From positions 60,674,719 through 60,738,718 of the forward strand of contig NC_079487.1 of assembly GCF_020520425.1 (NCBI RefSeq): a stretch of 64,000 nucleotides of DNA, in the 5' to 3' direction. Position 1 is the first letter of the stretch, and each line of letters opens with the position of its first letter. Origin of the DNA: Spinacia oleracea. Its lineage: Eukaryota; Streptophyta; Magnoliopsida; Caryophyllales; Amaranthaceae. The translations under genes were made by a program, and so were the position numbers. Below the pieces are notes generated by a model that saw only the letters and a program-made list of their open reading frames with translations, searched no databases and was not told the origin of the DNA. This document shows, in pieces, positions 9,872-19,460 of the stretch.

Positions 9872-10227
9872 TTACACAAATCAGAGCAAAGAAATACTTG
9901 TTTGTTTTCATCGTGTTTGATTCCAAATATCAAAATTCATTGTTTTTTTGGTGGCCATCTGCGTGCGATATCGGACGGTCCGAATCCCAGTATAACAAAT
10001 AATCTAAAACATCACTGCGCAGTTCTTCCAATATTCATCCAAGTTATCTATTTGATCGTCCGGTTCAATTAGCTAATACGGAACACTAGCTACGTACAAG
10101 TATTAATTAGTCTACTAATAAAAAAAGCTTTAAAACATTACAAACACAAATGAAAAAGCCAATTAAGAATAATTACCGATTAAGTGAAAGAAAACTAATA
10201 AGAGAGAACTTAATTAGAAAGAATATA
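9872..10227. other. Non-coding AT-rich DNA
   Basis: No gene, repeat or transposon end recognised; the one 77-codon frame lacks any family resemblance. Confidence 0.6.
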
Positions 10228-10703
10228 CTCACTCCGTCCCAAATTAGAGTTTTATTTGACTAAAAAAGCGAGTTTTAATAAAAGTGGAATACTTCCTCCG
10301 TTTCGGAAACATCGCACCATCGTCGAGTTTTACTCTTCTAACCATTACTTTGACTCTTAATATCTCAAATCGTATGCCAGTAAAAATTATAAAAAATAAT
10401 ATTTAGAAAATATTTATCGGTACAAATCTAACATTACCTCACATGACTAAAATTGTCTTACGGACGAATCACAACAAATGGTCAAAGTCGTAGTGTGAAT
10501 AATGTAAAAAACAAATGGTGCGATATTTCTGAAACAAAAGAAGTATAATATTTGGGAAAGTTGGAACGTAAAATATAATGTATGAGAAAGTGTAAGAAAT
10601 GAATATAGTGTATGAGAAAGCGGGAAAGTGTATGAAAAAATGAGTGAAAATATGTGTATAAAAAAGTGAGGAAAATAATGTCCAAATAAGAAAACTCTAT
10701 TAC
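10228..10703. mobile_element. Stowaway-like MITE carrying a second MITE
   Basis: Left end CTCACTCCGTCCC followed by AAATTAGAGTTTTATTTGAC is mirrored near 10680-10702 by the complement of AATAGAGTTTTCTTATTTGG. The right terminal bases have decayed. The element at 10292-10543 interrupts it. Confidence 0.6.
10292..10543. mobile_element. Nested Stowaway-like MITE, 252 bp
   Basis: Ends CTTCCTCCGTTTCGGAAACA and the complement CTTCTTTTGTTTCAGAAATA, each continuing into TCGCACC, with TA on both sides (10290-10291, 10544-10545). Confidence 0.8.
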
Positions 10704-10735
10704 AGTATAAATTTGAAACGCTCAATACATGACTA

Positions 10736-11060
10736 CTCCCTACGTCCCTTAATACTCGCATCGCTTTCCTTTTCGGGCCGTCCCTTAATACTTGCACCGC
10801 TTCTATAAATGGAAATTTTTACCAATATTATATTATTTCTCACACTTACCTACTAACCCACTTACACCCCTACTCCCTACAAAAAATCATTTAAAAATTT
10901 ACACACCCCATTCACCACTCCCCACCCCTTACACATTTCCCACTAACTATATTAAAAAATAACTCACTATCAACTAACACCCATTAAAATAATAAGTCAA
11001 TTCAAATATATTAAACTCTGCACCGGTCAAATCGGTGCAAGTATTAAGGGACGGAGTGAG
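10736..11060. mobile_element. Stowaway-like MITE, 325 bp
   Basis: Ends CTCCCTACGTCCCTTAATAC and the complement CTCACTCCGTCCCTTAATAC, TA on both sides (10734-10735, 11061-11062). GCACCGGT-type motifs sit just inside the right end. Confidence 0.85.
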
Positions 11061-11065
11061 TACTC

Positions 11066-11162
11066 AGCTATCAACAACCTCCTATTAAATTAGTAAGTCA
11101 ATTTAACTGTTTTAAACTCTGCACCAATCAAAGCGGTGCAAATATTAAGGAAGAGAGGGAGT
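11066..11162. repeat. Second copy of the right end of the preceding MITE
   Basis: This segment repeats 10967-11062 (CTATCAAC.., AAGTCAATT.., ACTCTGCACC.., TATTAAGG..), a tandem duplication of about 97 bp. The following 280 bases up to the UGT leader show no further repeat. Confidence 0.75.
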
Positions 11163-11426
11163 ATAATTTTAGGACGTGTGGAATAAAAAGATTGTGGATC
11201 TAGAAAAATGTGGGGGAAAAGCAATTACTTGACGTGGTGGATGAAAACAAGCCAAAACATGCCGACATGCATGGTGGGTGGGTGGAGTATTAGTGGAGTC
11301 TGTACTATGGAGTAGTTTATTGAGGAATCTAAATGGACGCTAAAATAATCTGTAACACGTTGTTTTCGGATGATTAAGGAGCTCCCACGAGTAACCGAGG
11401 TAATTGAACTGCAATTTTCTTTATTC

Positions 11427-11437
11427 TTTAAATATTA
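11427..11437 (+). promoter_or_regulatory. Possible TATA-like element of the UGT gene
   Basis: TTTAAATATTA lies 106-116 bases upstream of the UGT start codon, a usual distance for a short 5' UTR. No stronger TATA box is seen between the MITEs and the gene. Confidence 0.25.
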
Positions 11438-11440
11438 AAA

Positions 11441-11490
11441 GTGATATCGGAAGCACCCTTTAAAATCAACTTCCTTATATTTTCTTACCA
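11441..11490 (+). repeat. Degenerate upstream copy of the UGT start
   Basis: GTGATATCGGAAGCACCC.. aligns with ATGAGCTTAGAAACACCC.. at 11543, about 27 of 35 positions matching in the best part. It sits in the same reading frame 102 bases upstream with no stop between, but its start codon is GTG. Confidence 0.65.
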
Positions 11491-11542
11491 ACCCAAAGAC
11501 AAACAAACAATCAAAGAAATAAAAAAAAAAAAAAAAAAAAAA

Positions 11543-12994
11543 ATGAGCTTAGAAACACCCTTGAAAATCATCTTCCTTCCCTTTCCAACCCCAGGACATA
11601 TGCTTCCAATGGCAGACCTGGCCAAGGTTATTGCTTCACGAAGTGTTGAATGCATCATTATCACAACCCCAGCTAATGCTCCTGTTTTCCAAACACCCGC
11701 CAACAACCCACCTATCACTATCCATACCCTCCCCTTACCAGATGTCGGCCTCCCGCCTGGCATTGAAAACTTCAGCTCTATCACTTGTGATGACATGAGA
11801 CCCAAACTATTCACTGCCGCCGTGTTAATGCTTCAAAAACCAACTCAAGACTTGGTCCGAAAAATACAACCAGATTGCATTGTTTCTGATATGTTTTATC
11901 CCTGGTCCTCAGATTTAGCAGCTGAAATCGGAGTCCCAAGGGTATTATTTACTAGCAGCATCTTTTCTGAATGTTGTAACCATATTCTTAAGCTTCATGC
12001 ACCTCACCATCAAGTAGAAAAAGATGATGGTTTAGTAAAGTTTTCTTCACTGCCTCACAACATACAAATGAAGAAATCTCAACTCCCTAAATGGGTAAGA
12101 GTCCCTAATAGTTACACCCATTTGATGGATATCATTCGGGAGGCGGAACTCAAGAGCTCTTGGATTTTGGCTAACACGTTTTGTGACGCGGAAAAGGAGT
12201 TTGAAGAGTGGTACTACAAACTAACTGGGATCAATATATGGAACCTTGGCCCTCTTTTCCTCCATCGTAAGGAGGTGGTCAAGGACAAGGCTGCTCCAGA
12301 TGAGGTTGACGATTGTTGGAACACTTGCCTGAGTTGGTTAAACCAAAAGAAATCCAACTCAGTGTTGTATGTCAGCTTTGGTAGTTTGACCATATTTCCT
12401 GATAATCAGCTCCAGGAGATCGCAGCCGCGCTCGAAGCATCTGGGCATGACTTCATTTGGGCTGTTAAGAAAAAGAGAGCTGAGAAAATGGGGGATGGGG
12501 ATGAGAATGAGAATTGGTCAGTGGATGAGTTCAGCAAGAAAATGGAAGCAAGTAACAAAGGGTTGATTATACAAGGGTGGGCCCCACAGTTGTTAATTTT
12601 AGAACATGAAGCTATTGGGGGAATGTTAACACATTGTGGATGGAATACTATACTAGAAGGGGTTGCTACTGCGGGTGTACCACTCGTAACATGGCCACTG
12701 TTTGCCGAACAGTTTTACAATGAAAGATTGGTTGTGGATGTGTTTAAAATTGGGGTTGCTGTAGGGATCACTCAGTGGTGCGATTTAGAAGAGGCTGGAA
12801 AGGAATTCGTAACGAGTCAGAAAGTGGAGACAGCAATTCGAGCTGTGATGGGCGATGGAGAGGGGGTGGCAGAGATGAGGCGGCGGGCGAAGGAACTTAG
12901 TCAAGCTTCTAAAAGGGCTGTCAAGAAGGGTGGTTCATCTCAGGCTAACTTAGTGGCCTTTCTAAATCAGTTGAAATTAAAACGTTCAAATTAA
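11543..12994 (+). CDS. UDP-glycosyltransferase, UGT73-like, 483 aa
   Basis: A family-1 plant UGT that transfers a sugar from a UDP-sugar to a small acceptor in the cytosol. The protein is full length for the family and intronless, as UGT73 genes usually are. The N-terminal acceptor domain has PFPTPGHMLPM with the catalytic His19, and Asp116 in CIVSDMFYPW completes the His-Asp pair. The C-terminal PSPG box (346-390) starts WAPQLLILEHEAIGG and ends PLFAEQ; the final Gln usually goes with UDP-glucose. The box has one extra residue (GVATAGVP instead of GV-x-AGVP), 45 instead of 44. The start is the ATG after a run of about 22 A; an in-frame GTG-led extension at 11441 is not taken because it has no ATG and looks like a duplication. 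Flavonoid, betalain, coumarin and triterpenoid acceptors are all known for this clade; the sequence alone does not choose. Confidence 0.93.
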   Translation: MSLETPLKIIFLPFPTPGHMLPMADLAKVIASRSVECIIITTPANAPVFQTPANNPPITIHTLPLPDVGLPPGIENFSSITCDDMRPKLFTAAVLMLQKPTQDLVRKIQPDCIVSDMFYPWSSDLAAEIGVPRVLFTSSIFSECCNHILKLHAPHHQVEKDDGLVKFSSLPHNIQMKKSQLPKWVRVPNSYTHLMDIIREAELKSSWILANTFCDAEKEFEEWYYKLTGINIWNLGPLFLHRKEVVKDKAAPDEVDDCWNTCLSWLNQKKSNSVLYVSFGSLTIFPDNQLQEIAAALEASGHDFIWAVKKKRAEKMGDGDENENWSVDEFSKKMEASNKGLIIQGWAPQLLILEHEAIGGMLTHCGWNTILEGVATAGVPLVTWPLFAEQFYNERLVVDVFKIGVAVGITQWCDLEEAGKEFVTSQKVETAIRAVMGDGEGVAEMRRRAKELSQASKRAVKKGGSSQANLVAFLNQLKLKRSN

Positions 12995-13261
12995 CTCGTT
13001 TAATTCAGATATCCATTAGCCGGAAAATTAAGGTTTAAGTGTCGGTAAATTCATATTCATGTCCATCAATTAATAATTTAATATCCATTATCTGGCTACT
13101 CAATGTTAAATTCTAAAACTTTGTGTTTTTTTAGTCTTAAAAATAGATAAAAGACTTAAATAAAAAACAAAATATTTCTCTTATGTATGATCGATTAGCT
13201 TTTCTTTCAGATGTATTTGTACATTGCCAACAAAAGTTTGTGTAAATTAACGTTGGTGAGG

Positions 13262-13336
13262 TTTATGAAATGGGTGTACAGGATGGTGGTTCTGCAATCT
13301 ACTCAAGCTAACTTGGTGGCCTCTAGCCTAATATAA
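13262..13336 (+). pseudogene. Relic of a UGT 3' end
   Basis: GGTGGTTCTGCAATCTACTC then AAGCTAACTTGGTGGCCTCT matches the last codons of the UGT (KKGGSSQANLVAF) with a small insertion. It lies 270 bases downstream of the intact stop codon, so it is the tail of a second, lost copy. Confidence 0.6.
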
Positions 13337-13341
13337 ACTTA

Positions 13342-14752
13342 GGTCCTGTTTAGTTCACCTTATTTCTCCTGATCTGATCTGATCTGATCTGAACTTATTT
13401 TTTCTGATCTGATCTGATCTGATGTGGTCTGATCTGATCTGATTCTTCATAATTAAGTTTAAACAAAAATCTACATTTATTAATATTAAACGACTTGCGT
13501 GTAAAATAAATGTTACACAAATTTATAATATTGATATTATTTATTTGACTTTGCTCATGATTTAACTATTCCTTATATTAGATAGACCTAGACATGATCT
13601 AGATAGATCGGTTATGATCTATACATATAAGTTTTGATCTGGATATGATATATACAGATCGATTCTGATCTGGACATGATTTGTACAGATCTGTTCTGTT
13701 TGGACATGATCAATTCTGATCTGGACATGATCTGTACAGTTCAATTCTGATCTGGACATAAGCTGTATAGACCAGTTCTGATCTGGACATGAGCTGTACA
13801 GTTCAGTTCTAACTGGACATGATCTGTATAGATCAATTCTGATCTGGACATGATCTGTACAGTTCAATTCTGATCTGGACATAAGCTGTACAGACCAGTT
13901 CTGATCTGGACATGAGCTGTACAGTTCAGTTCTAATCTGGACATGATCTGTATAGATCAAGTCTGATCTGGACATGATCTGTACAGATCATTTCTAATCT
14001 AGACATCATTTGTACATATCATTTCTGATCTGGTCAGGATCTGTACAGACTAGTTCTGATCTGGTCATGATCACTATTAATCAATTCTGATATGGACATG
14101 ATCTTTGCCGATCAATTCCGATCTGAACATAATCTATACAGAGTCGATATCTAGACCAATTATAATCTGGACATATCGATTCTGATCTAGACATGATCTG
14201 TACAAATCGGTTTTGATCTGAACATATTGGTTATGTAAGAATTGGTTCCGATGTAGACAAGATCTTTGCAGATTTCTCTGTATAGATCAGTTATGATATG
14301 TATATTATCTGATTCTATCAGTCCTGGTCTAGATATATACTCCGTAATAGTTTTGATCTATAAAAATCAGTTTTGATATGGACATGACCTGATCATATCG
14401 TTTCTGATCTGGACTTATTGGTTTTAATTTGGACATGATGAATTTGAATGTTTTGTTAATGTTTTTTTATGCCTTAAGTAATAGATTTTAATTGCACCGA
14501 CAACAAAATTCTTTTTTATTAAAGCAATAATAGTAATAAATATTAAATATAATAACAATGATATAAATAATAATAATAATCATCATCATAATAATCTGGT
14601 CTGATCTGATCTGATTTGGTCTGGTCTGATCTGATCTGATCTGAACTTATTTTTTCTGATCTGTTCTGATCTAGTCTGGTCTGGTCTGATCTGATCTGAT
14701 TAAATCTGAAATAAGTAATAAGGTCCTGAAATAAGGTGAACTAAACAGGGCA
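13342..14752. mobile_element. Harbinger-like non-autonomous DNA transposon with minisatellite, 1411 bp
   Basis: Left end GGTCCTGTTTAGTTCACCTT and the complement of the right end TGCCCTGTTTAGTTCACCTT form terminal inverted repeats of more than 20 bases. TTA flanks both sides (13339-13341, 14753-14755), the 3-bp target typical of PIF/Harbinger; an hAT origin is less likely. Both ends are followed by runs of GATCT pentamers (13369-13442 and 14597-14700), and the interior is a degenerate minisatellite. No transposase. Confidence 0.75.
13600..14440. repeat. Minisatellite, unit about 31 bp with higher-order period near 125 bp
   Basis: More than twenty degenerate copies of CTGATCTGGACATGATCTGT plus ACAGATCAGTT. 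In 13690-13960 four-unit blocks recur nearly unchanged (AGATCAAT, AGTTCAAT, AGACCAGT, AGTTCAGT variants in order). Confidence 0.85.
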
Positions 14753-14755
14753 TTA

Positions 14756-15247
14756 GTTGACGTTTTTCACCAATCCGTCTTAGAGCATGATAAGTCTTAG
14801 ATCTCAAAACTTGAGTTGTGCTGACATAATATATTACTTATCTAGTTTTAAAACCAGATAAAGAAAGTTGTAGAATTAAAGTGGTTAAATTTTGACAAAG
14901 TCTTAAATTGAGCCTTGAAAAATTGTGTGTGAATTGAATTAAATGATAAAACAATATCGTACGCAAATTGCAAGTTTTAAATAAATTTTACCGATGAACT
15001 GCTAAACTTAATTAAACATTAAGAAGTCTTAATAACAGCTTAATTATTAAATATTACTCCAATAGAATATAAACATGACATTTAAAAAAAGTTTTAAGCC
15101 AAGAGTTCCTATTTATTTATTTATTGCACCTAAAATTACTCCGTATTTGATTCTCCAGCACTTGTGAATTGTACTTCGTATATCAAATTAAGTGACCACT
15201 ACAGTTGGCATTTGGTTTCAAATGTAGCCAACAATATCGTCACGTGA
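14756..15247. other. Non-coding AT-rich DNA
   Basis: Nothing recognisable between the Harbinger-like element and the next MITE. Confidence 0.6.
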
Positions 15248-15249
15248 TA

Positions 15250-15627
15250 CTCCCTCCGTCTCTTTTTGTTCTTTACGTTTTTCATTTTAGGTATTTACGT
15301 TTTTCATTTTAGGTATTTTAAAATGTTTTTTACATTTTCTTTTATATTATAACATAAATAACTTAGTATTCTATCTAAAGTTGTGTTCAATTATTATTTT
15401 AACCAATTAAATTCATTGGATCATTTATTCTCTCACACTTTTCCATTGGAACATTAATTTTTTCTCATTTTCCAATATCATAATTTTGATAAAAGTGAAA
15501 ATATTATAAATAAACGTAATTTATCCTGTTTAAATAAAAAATATTGAGGAATCTCGATGCAAATTAATTAATCGTTAAAACGCGTGAGAAATATAAAACG
15601 TAAAAAAATAAAAAGAGACGGAGGGAG
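15250..15627. mobile_element. Stowaway-like MITE, 378 bp
   Basis: Ends CTCCCTCCGTCTCTTTTTGT and the complement CTCCCTCCGTCTCTTTTTAT, TA on both sides (15248-15249, 15628-15629), and a longer imperfect match with ACGTTTT inside. Confidence 0.92.
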
Positions 15628-15726
15628 TATATGTTTTGGTCATAAGCTCGTACGGACTACGGAGTACTCCCCAAGACCCCGACTCAGTCTCACGTACTCA
15701 CATCATGTGACTCACAGGGGCATGTG

Positions 15727-15840
15727 TACCAATGCACTAAATGCCAGAAACTGACATAATAAAATACCAATACACTAAATGCCAGAAACTGACATAATAA
15801 AATACCAATACACTAAATGCTAGAAACTGACATAATCATA
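15727..15840. repeat. Three tandem copies of a 38-bp unit
   Basis: TACCAATACACTAAATGCCA then GAAACTGACATAATAAAA, repeated three times with few changes. Confidence 0.9.
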
Positions 15841-15889
15841 TACAAAACCTAGGGGTGTTATTTCCCTCAAAAAAAAAAAAAAAAACCTA

Positions 15890-17823
15890 GGGGTGTTATG
15901 GTTGGAGGTATTCAGTAAAGGGTATCTTTTATCAAATTGGCTAGTTTTACAATTTTATTTACCAAATTGGCTATTTTACAATTTTATTTACCAAAATAGC
16001 TATTTTAAAATTATACTTCGTATTTCTCAAACTAGCTACTATTTTGACTTTGAAATAAAAATCAATCAACCGGTTTCAGTTTTTTTTTTCAGTGAACCGT
16101 TTTGAGTTATTTGTTAATTTATTTATTAGTGAACCAGTTTGAGTTTTTATTTATTTATTTATTTATATTGAACCAGTTTGGTTTGAGTTTTTTTTTTTTT
16201 TGTTGATCTAGTTTGAGTTTTTTTTTTTTTTTTTAATAGTGAACGGGTTAATGTTTTCTGATTGAAAATTCTAAGAGGAAAATTGACAAGTATGTAATTT
16301 TTTTTCTCTTTGAATGTTTAAAGCTTATTTTTCATGCATATATATTTGAGACTCAATTATATTCAATATTCTGGAATTTTTTTCTTCAAATCAGCTCGAA
16401 TAAATAGGAAAGGTAAAATAAATAGTTAGGTGGAAGAGTATTATATTTGCCCAAACTCTTGACATCTCGTACGATTAGGAAAATAAGTGAATAGTTCATC
16501 TAAAACATAAACTAAAGAAAATAAATTTACTTGTTTTTTAGTAAAAAGTATAAAAAAACATTAATAAAAACTCCCAAACCCGGTTCACTTGTTAAAAAAA
16601 AGAATCAAAGCAAAGTTTTCTATTTTCTTTTTTTTCATCAAAATCAAAATAGTCATTTTTAAAAATAAATAGTAGCTAATTTGAGAAAGAGAATTAAAAA
16701 ATAGCCATTTGGGTAAATAAAAGTGTAAAAGTAGCCATTTTGGTAAATAAATAGTAGCTAGTTTGGGAATTAAAATTAAAAAATAGTCATTTTGGTAAAT
16801 AAAATTATAACAGTAGCCAGTTTGGTAAAAGATCCAGTAAAGGGAAAGGGAATGAATAATAATGAATCCCTTTGTTATTGTTTGTTATGTCATTTCAATC
16901 ATTCCCTTTATCTCCCTCATTACCCCAAAATCCTCTATGTTGATACCCTACCCCCATGGTATTTCCATTCCCTTTCCCCCCATCACCAACACATAACCAG
17001 ACCCACCAACTCCTTGTCAGCAACGCCTATACGACTACCCTACTAGCACCACCAACCTTTTAAGAACCTCCACAGCACGACCATCCAACCAACACCTACA
17101 TCACTGCCTTATTACCACCACCCCCACCCACGAAACCATACCTTGCCCACTTGAACCTATCCCCAACCACCAGGGACGTCAGCCCCAAAAACGACCTCCA
17201 TCTCCAAAAACCTAACATGACCATTCAAAACCCCAACGAAACCCACCAGAAAAACCCTCAGTCACGAAATTCCGACCACACACCATTTTGACCGTTCGAA
17301 AACCACCTCCAAAAACCCTCAAATCCCAGAATTTTGAAAGTATTATACCTTGGGAATACATCTCTTGTCAAGATTATGATTTTAGATGGTCAAATTTGAA
17401 CATGAAAACTCTAGATCTAGAGTTTTTAAGGTCGAATTTGACCTTTAAAACCTTAAATTTAAATTTAATGGTGGTGGTGAGACCTAGAGAAGAAGATTGA
17501 GAACAGAGAATAGCAAATGACCGACAGCGAAAAGGGGAGTGGGTGGCGCGGTGCTGGAGAAATTAAGGTATAGCGTTGGCAGCAGCGGAGAAATTAAGGT
17601 GGAGCGGTGGCGTAATCAGGGAGCGGCGGCGAAATCAGGGGGAACGGCGGAGGTCCATGGATGGCGGAGAAAGTGTGTGGTGTAGTTAAGGAGAGAAACA
17701 AAGGAGATAAAAATCTAACAATTTTACCAAAACAACACACTTTATCTAAGGGATTTCCATTCTTTTCCCCCTCATTCCCTTTGTTGATTCCATTCCCTTT
17801 ACCCCATTCGAACCAAACGCCCC
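15890..17823. mobile_element. Harbinger-like element with a nested Mutator-like MITE
   Basis: Left end GGGGTGTTATGGTTGGA resembles the complement of the right end, GGGGCGTTTGGTTCGAA, and both run on into AAAGGGAATG sequence. CTA flanks each side (15887-15889, 17824-17826). The left end is preceded by a short duplicate of itself (15849-15866). The interior (16845-17760) is C-rich and non-coding apart from short frames without family resemblance. The element at 15923-16834 was inserted later. Confidence 0.65.
15923..16834. mobile_element. Mutator-like MITE with long inverted repeats, 912 bp
   Basis: Left end TATCTTTTATCAAATTGGCT pairs with the complement of the right end, GATCTTTTACCAAACTGGCT, and the pairing continues for well over 100 bases (TTTTATTTACCAAA.. 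repeats). CAGTAAAGGG is present on both sides (15913-15922, 16835-16844), matching the 9-10 bp duplication of Mutator-like elements. Confidence 0.88.
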
Positions 17824-17826
17824 CTA

Positions 17827-18225
17827 GTGTCACGCTATTCGATGTCCGCTTTAACACATGTCGCCCGTTTTAGTAATGGTGAAAACCCGATATTACCCTT
17901 ACAAATTCACCTCCCCCCCCCCAAACCCACCCCAACTCATACATCACTTTCTCTCTCTATAATATATCCACCCTCTTTCCACCGGCGCCACCCATTGCGG
18001 GCACCCACCACCGTCATCCACCACTAGTCCACTTCCACCCACCACCACCACCCACTACCTCCAACTACCACAGCCACAACCACCTACCACTGTCATCTAC
18101 CACCCCATGTAATCTGTTGTCCGCCACCCATAGCCGGAGAAAGCATCCCCATTCACCTCATTACTGTCGGTGCACCACTCACGAATGCTATGTTCTTTTC
18201 CCATCACCAACGTCGGCGCACCACC
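17827..18225. other. C-rich non-coding DNA
   Basis: CCACC-rich low-complexity sequence; no gene structure recognised. Confidence 0.5.
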
Positions 18226-18333
18226 ATGAACGAGTTTGAAAAGGGTCCAAAGAAGAAGTCAAAGGCCAGCTCGTCAAGTCAAGTAGACGGGATGCCGCCT
18301 CCACCGTCGTCGACGTCCGAGTTCAAGGTTTGA
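18226..18333 (+). CDS. Small coding-like ORF, 35 aa (uncertain)
   Basis: An ATG in good context (CCACCATGA) opens a frame reading MNEFEKGPKKKSKASSSSQ, then VDGMPPPPSSTSEFKV, and stops. The lysine-rich then serine/proline-rich composition and the high GC content differ from the flanks. The final AAG|GTTTGA could equally be an exon end with a splice donor. No family recognised; it may be a captured first exon. Confidence 0.2.
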   Translation: MNEFEKGPKKKSKASSSSQVDGMPPPPSSTSEFKV

Positions 18334-18389
18334 TTTTTTTTTTTTACGGAATAAGGCTAGAAATCCTATTCTTACCTAGGTATGGAATA

Positions 18390-18560
18390 GGAATTTCAAC
18401 CCTATTCCATGTAAAACACGGAATAGGGATCTCGACCTTATTCCGTGTTTACATGGAATAGGGCTAAGAATCATACTCCATTCCTAGGTAGGAATAGGAA
18501 TATTGGCCCTATTCCAGCATAGGAATGGAATGAGGATCATGGCCTTATTCATGTTTCTGT
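18390..18560. repeat. GAATAGGG hairpin repeat, copy 1
   Basis: CCATGTAAAACACGGAATA and TATTCCGTGTTTACATGG form a stem around GGGATCTCGACCT. The same block recurs at 19275-19460. Confidence 0.7.
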
Positions 18561-18570
18561 TTGTTTTTTT

Positions 18571-18798
18571 GTTCCGCTGGCATCAAACAATTATTTGCTT
18601 TGCATCCAACACGCTAACTCATTATTTTTTGGCATGCTTCGTTGCCCCCTATGACATCCAATATGTTAGTTGTTTATCAATTTTGTTCCACTGGCATCAA
18701 ACAATTATTTGCTTTGCATCCAACACGCTAACTCATTATTGTTTGGCATGCTTCGTTGCCCCCTATGACATCCAATATGTTAGTTGTTTATCAATTTT
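18571..18798. repeat. Tandem duplication, 114-bp unit, two copies
   Basis: GTTCC(G/A)CTGGCATCAAACAA through TTAGTTGTTTATCAATTTT occurs twice, nearly identical. Confidence 0.92.
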
Positions 18799-18804
18799 TT
18801 TAGT

Positions 18805-19195
18805 AATGAACAATTAATAATAATAAATAAAAAATAAAAAATAAAAAATAAAAAATGAGTAATGAATAATAAATAATTAATTAATACAAATTACTAACAA
18901 AAAATTATGAATTAATAATTAGTAATAATTAATAAAAAATCAGTAATTAATAATGAATACTAAATTAAATCATATATAACAAAAAAAATAAATAATAAAT
19001 AATTATTAATAATAAATAAGAATAATAAATAATGTGTTATGAATAATAAATGATTAATAACGAAAATTTAGTAATTAATAATTAGTGATAATAAATAATA
19101 CAAATAAGTAAGAAAAAAAAAGTAATGTTTAATAAATAATTACTCCTAAATGATATATAACAAAAAAGTAAGTAATTAATAATTAGTAATAGGGT
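18805..19195. repeat. AT-rich low-complexity sequence
   Basis: Mixtures of TAATAAAT, AAAAAT and AATTAATAATTAGTAATAAT; no gene. Confidence 0.8.
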
Positions 19196-19274
19196 CAGCA
19201 TTCTTATTCCTACTTAGTGGGTCAGTATTCCTATATATAATAGGGTCAGTATAAGTTGTTGTTTTTTTCAATGG

Positions 19275-19460
19275 AATGGGGTTAGTATTCCTATTCCATG
19301 TAAAATACGGAATAAGGATCTCGACCTTATTTCGTGTTTTACATGGAATAGGGATATGAATCCTACTCCAACCCCTAGGTGGAAATAGGAATACTAGTCC
19401 TATTCCAACCTAGGGATGGAATAGGGATCTCAATCCTACTCCATGTATATGTTGCATGCC
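19275..19460. repeat. GAATAGGG hairpin repeat, copy 2
   Basis: Same order of motifs as 18390-18560 in the same orientation (CCATGTAAAA.., GGATCTCGACC.., ACATGGAATAGGG.., CCTAGG..). The two copies bracket about 0.7 kb of repeats, as diverged terminal repeats would. Confidence 0.65.

Noticed and set aside
11441..11542. UGT start at 11441 (GTG)
   Set aside because: No ATG; the stretch aligns with the real start as a degenerate duplication and contains the A run.
11485..11814. 109-codon minus-strand frame over the UGT start
   Set aside because: Shadow of the UGT coding strand; it also reads through the A run as poly-Phe.
13619..13975. 118-codon minus-strand repetitive protein
   Set aside because: Translation of the minisatellite with period divisible by three in part; no sign of selection or start context.
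13600..14440. CRISPR-like array
   Set aside because: Units are contiguous and degenerate with no unique spacers; this is a minisatellite in a plant transposon.
16792..17857. Short Pro/Ser-rich frames as genes
   Set aside because: They lie inside the Harbinger-like element in C-rich low-complexity sequence, on both strands, without motifs.
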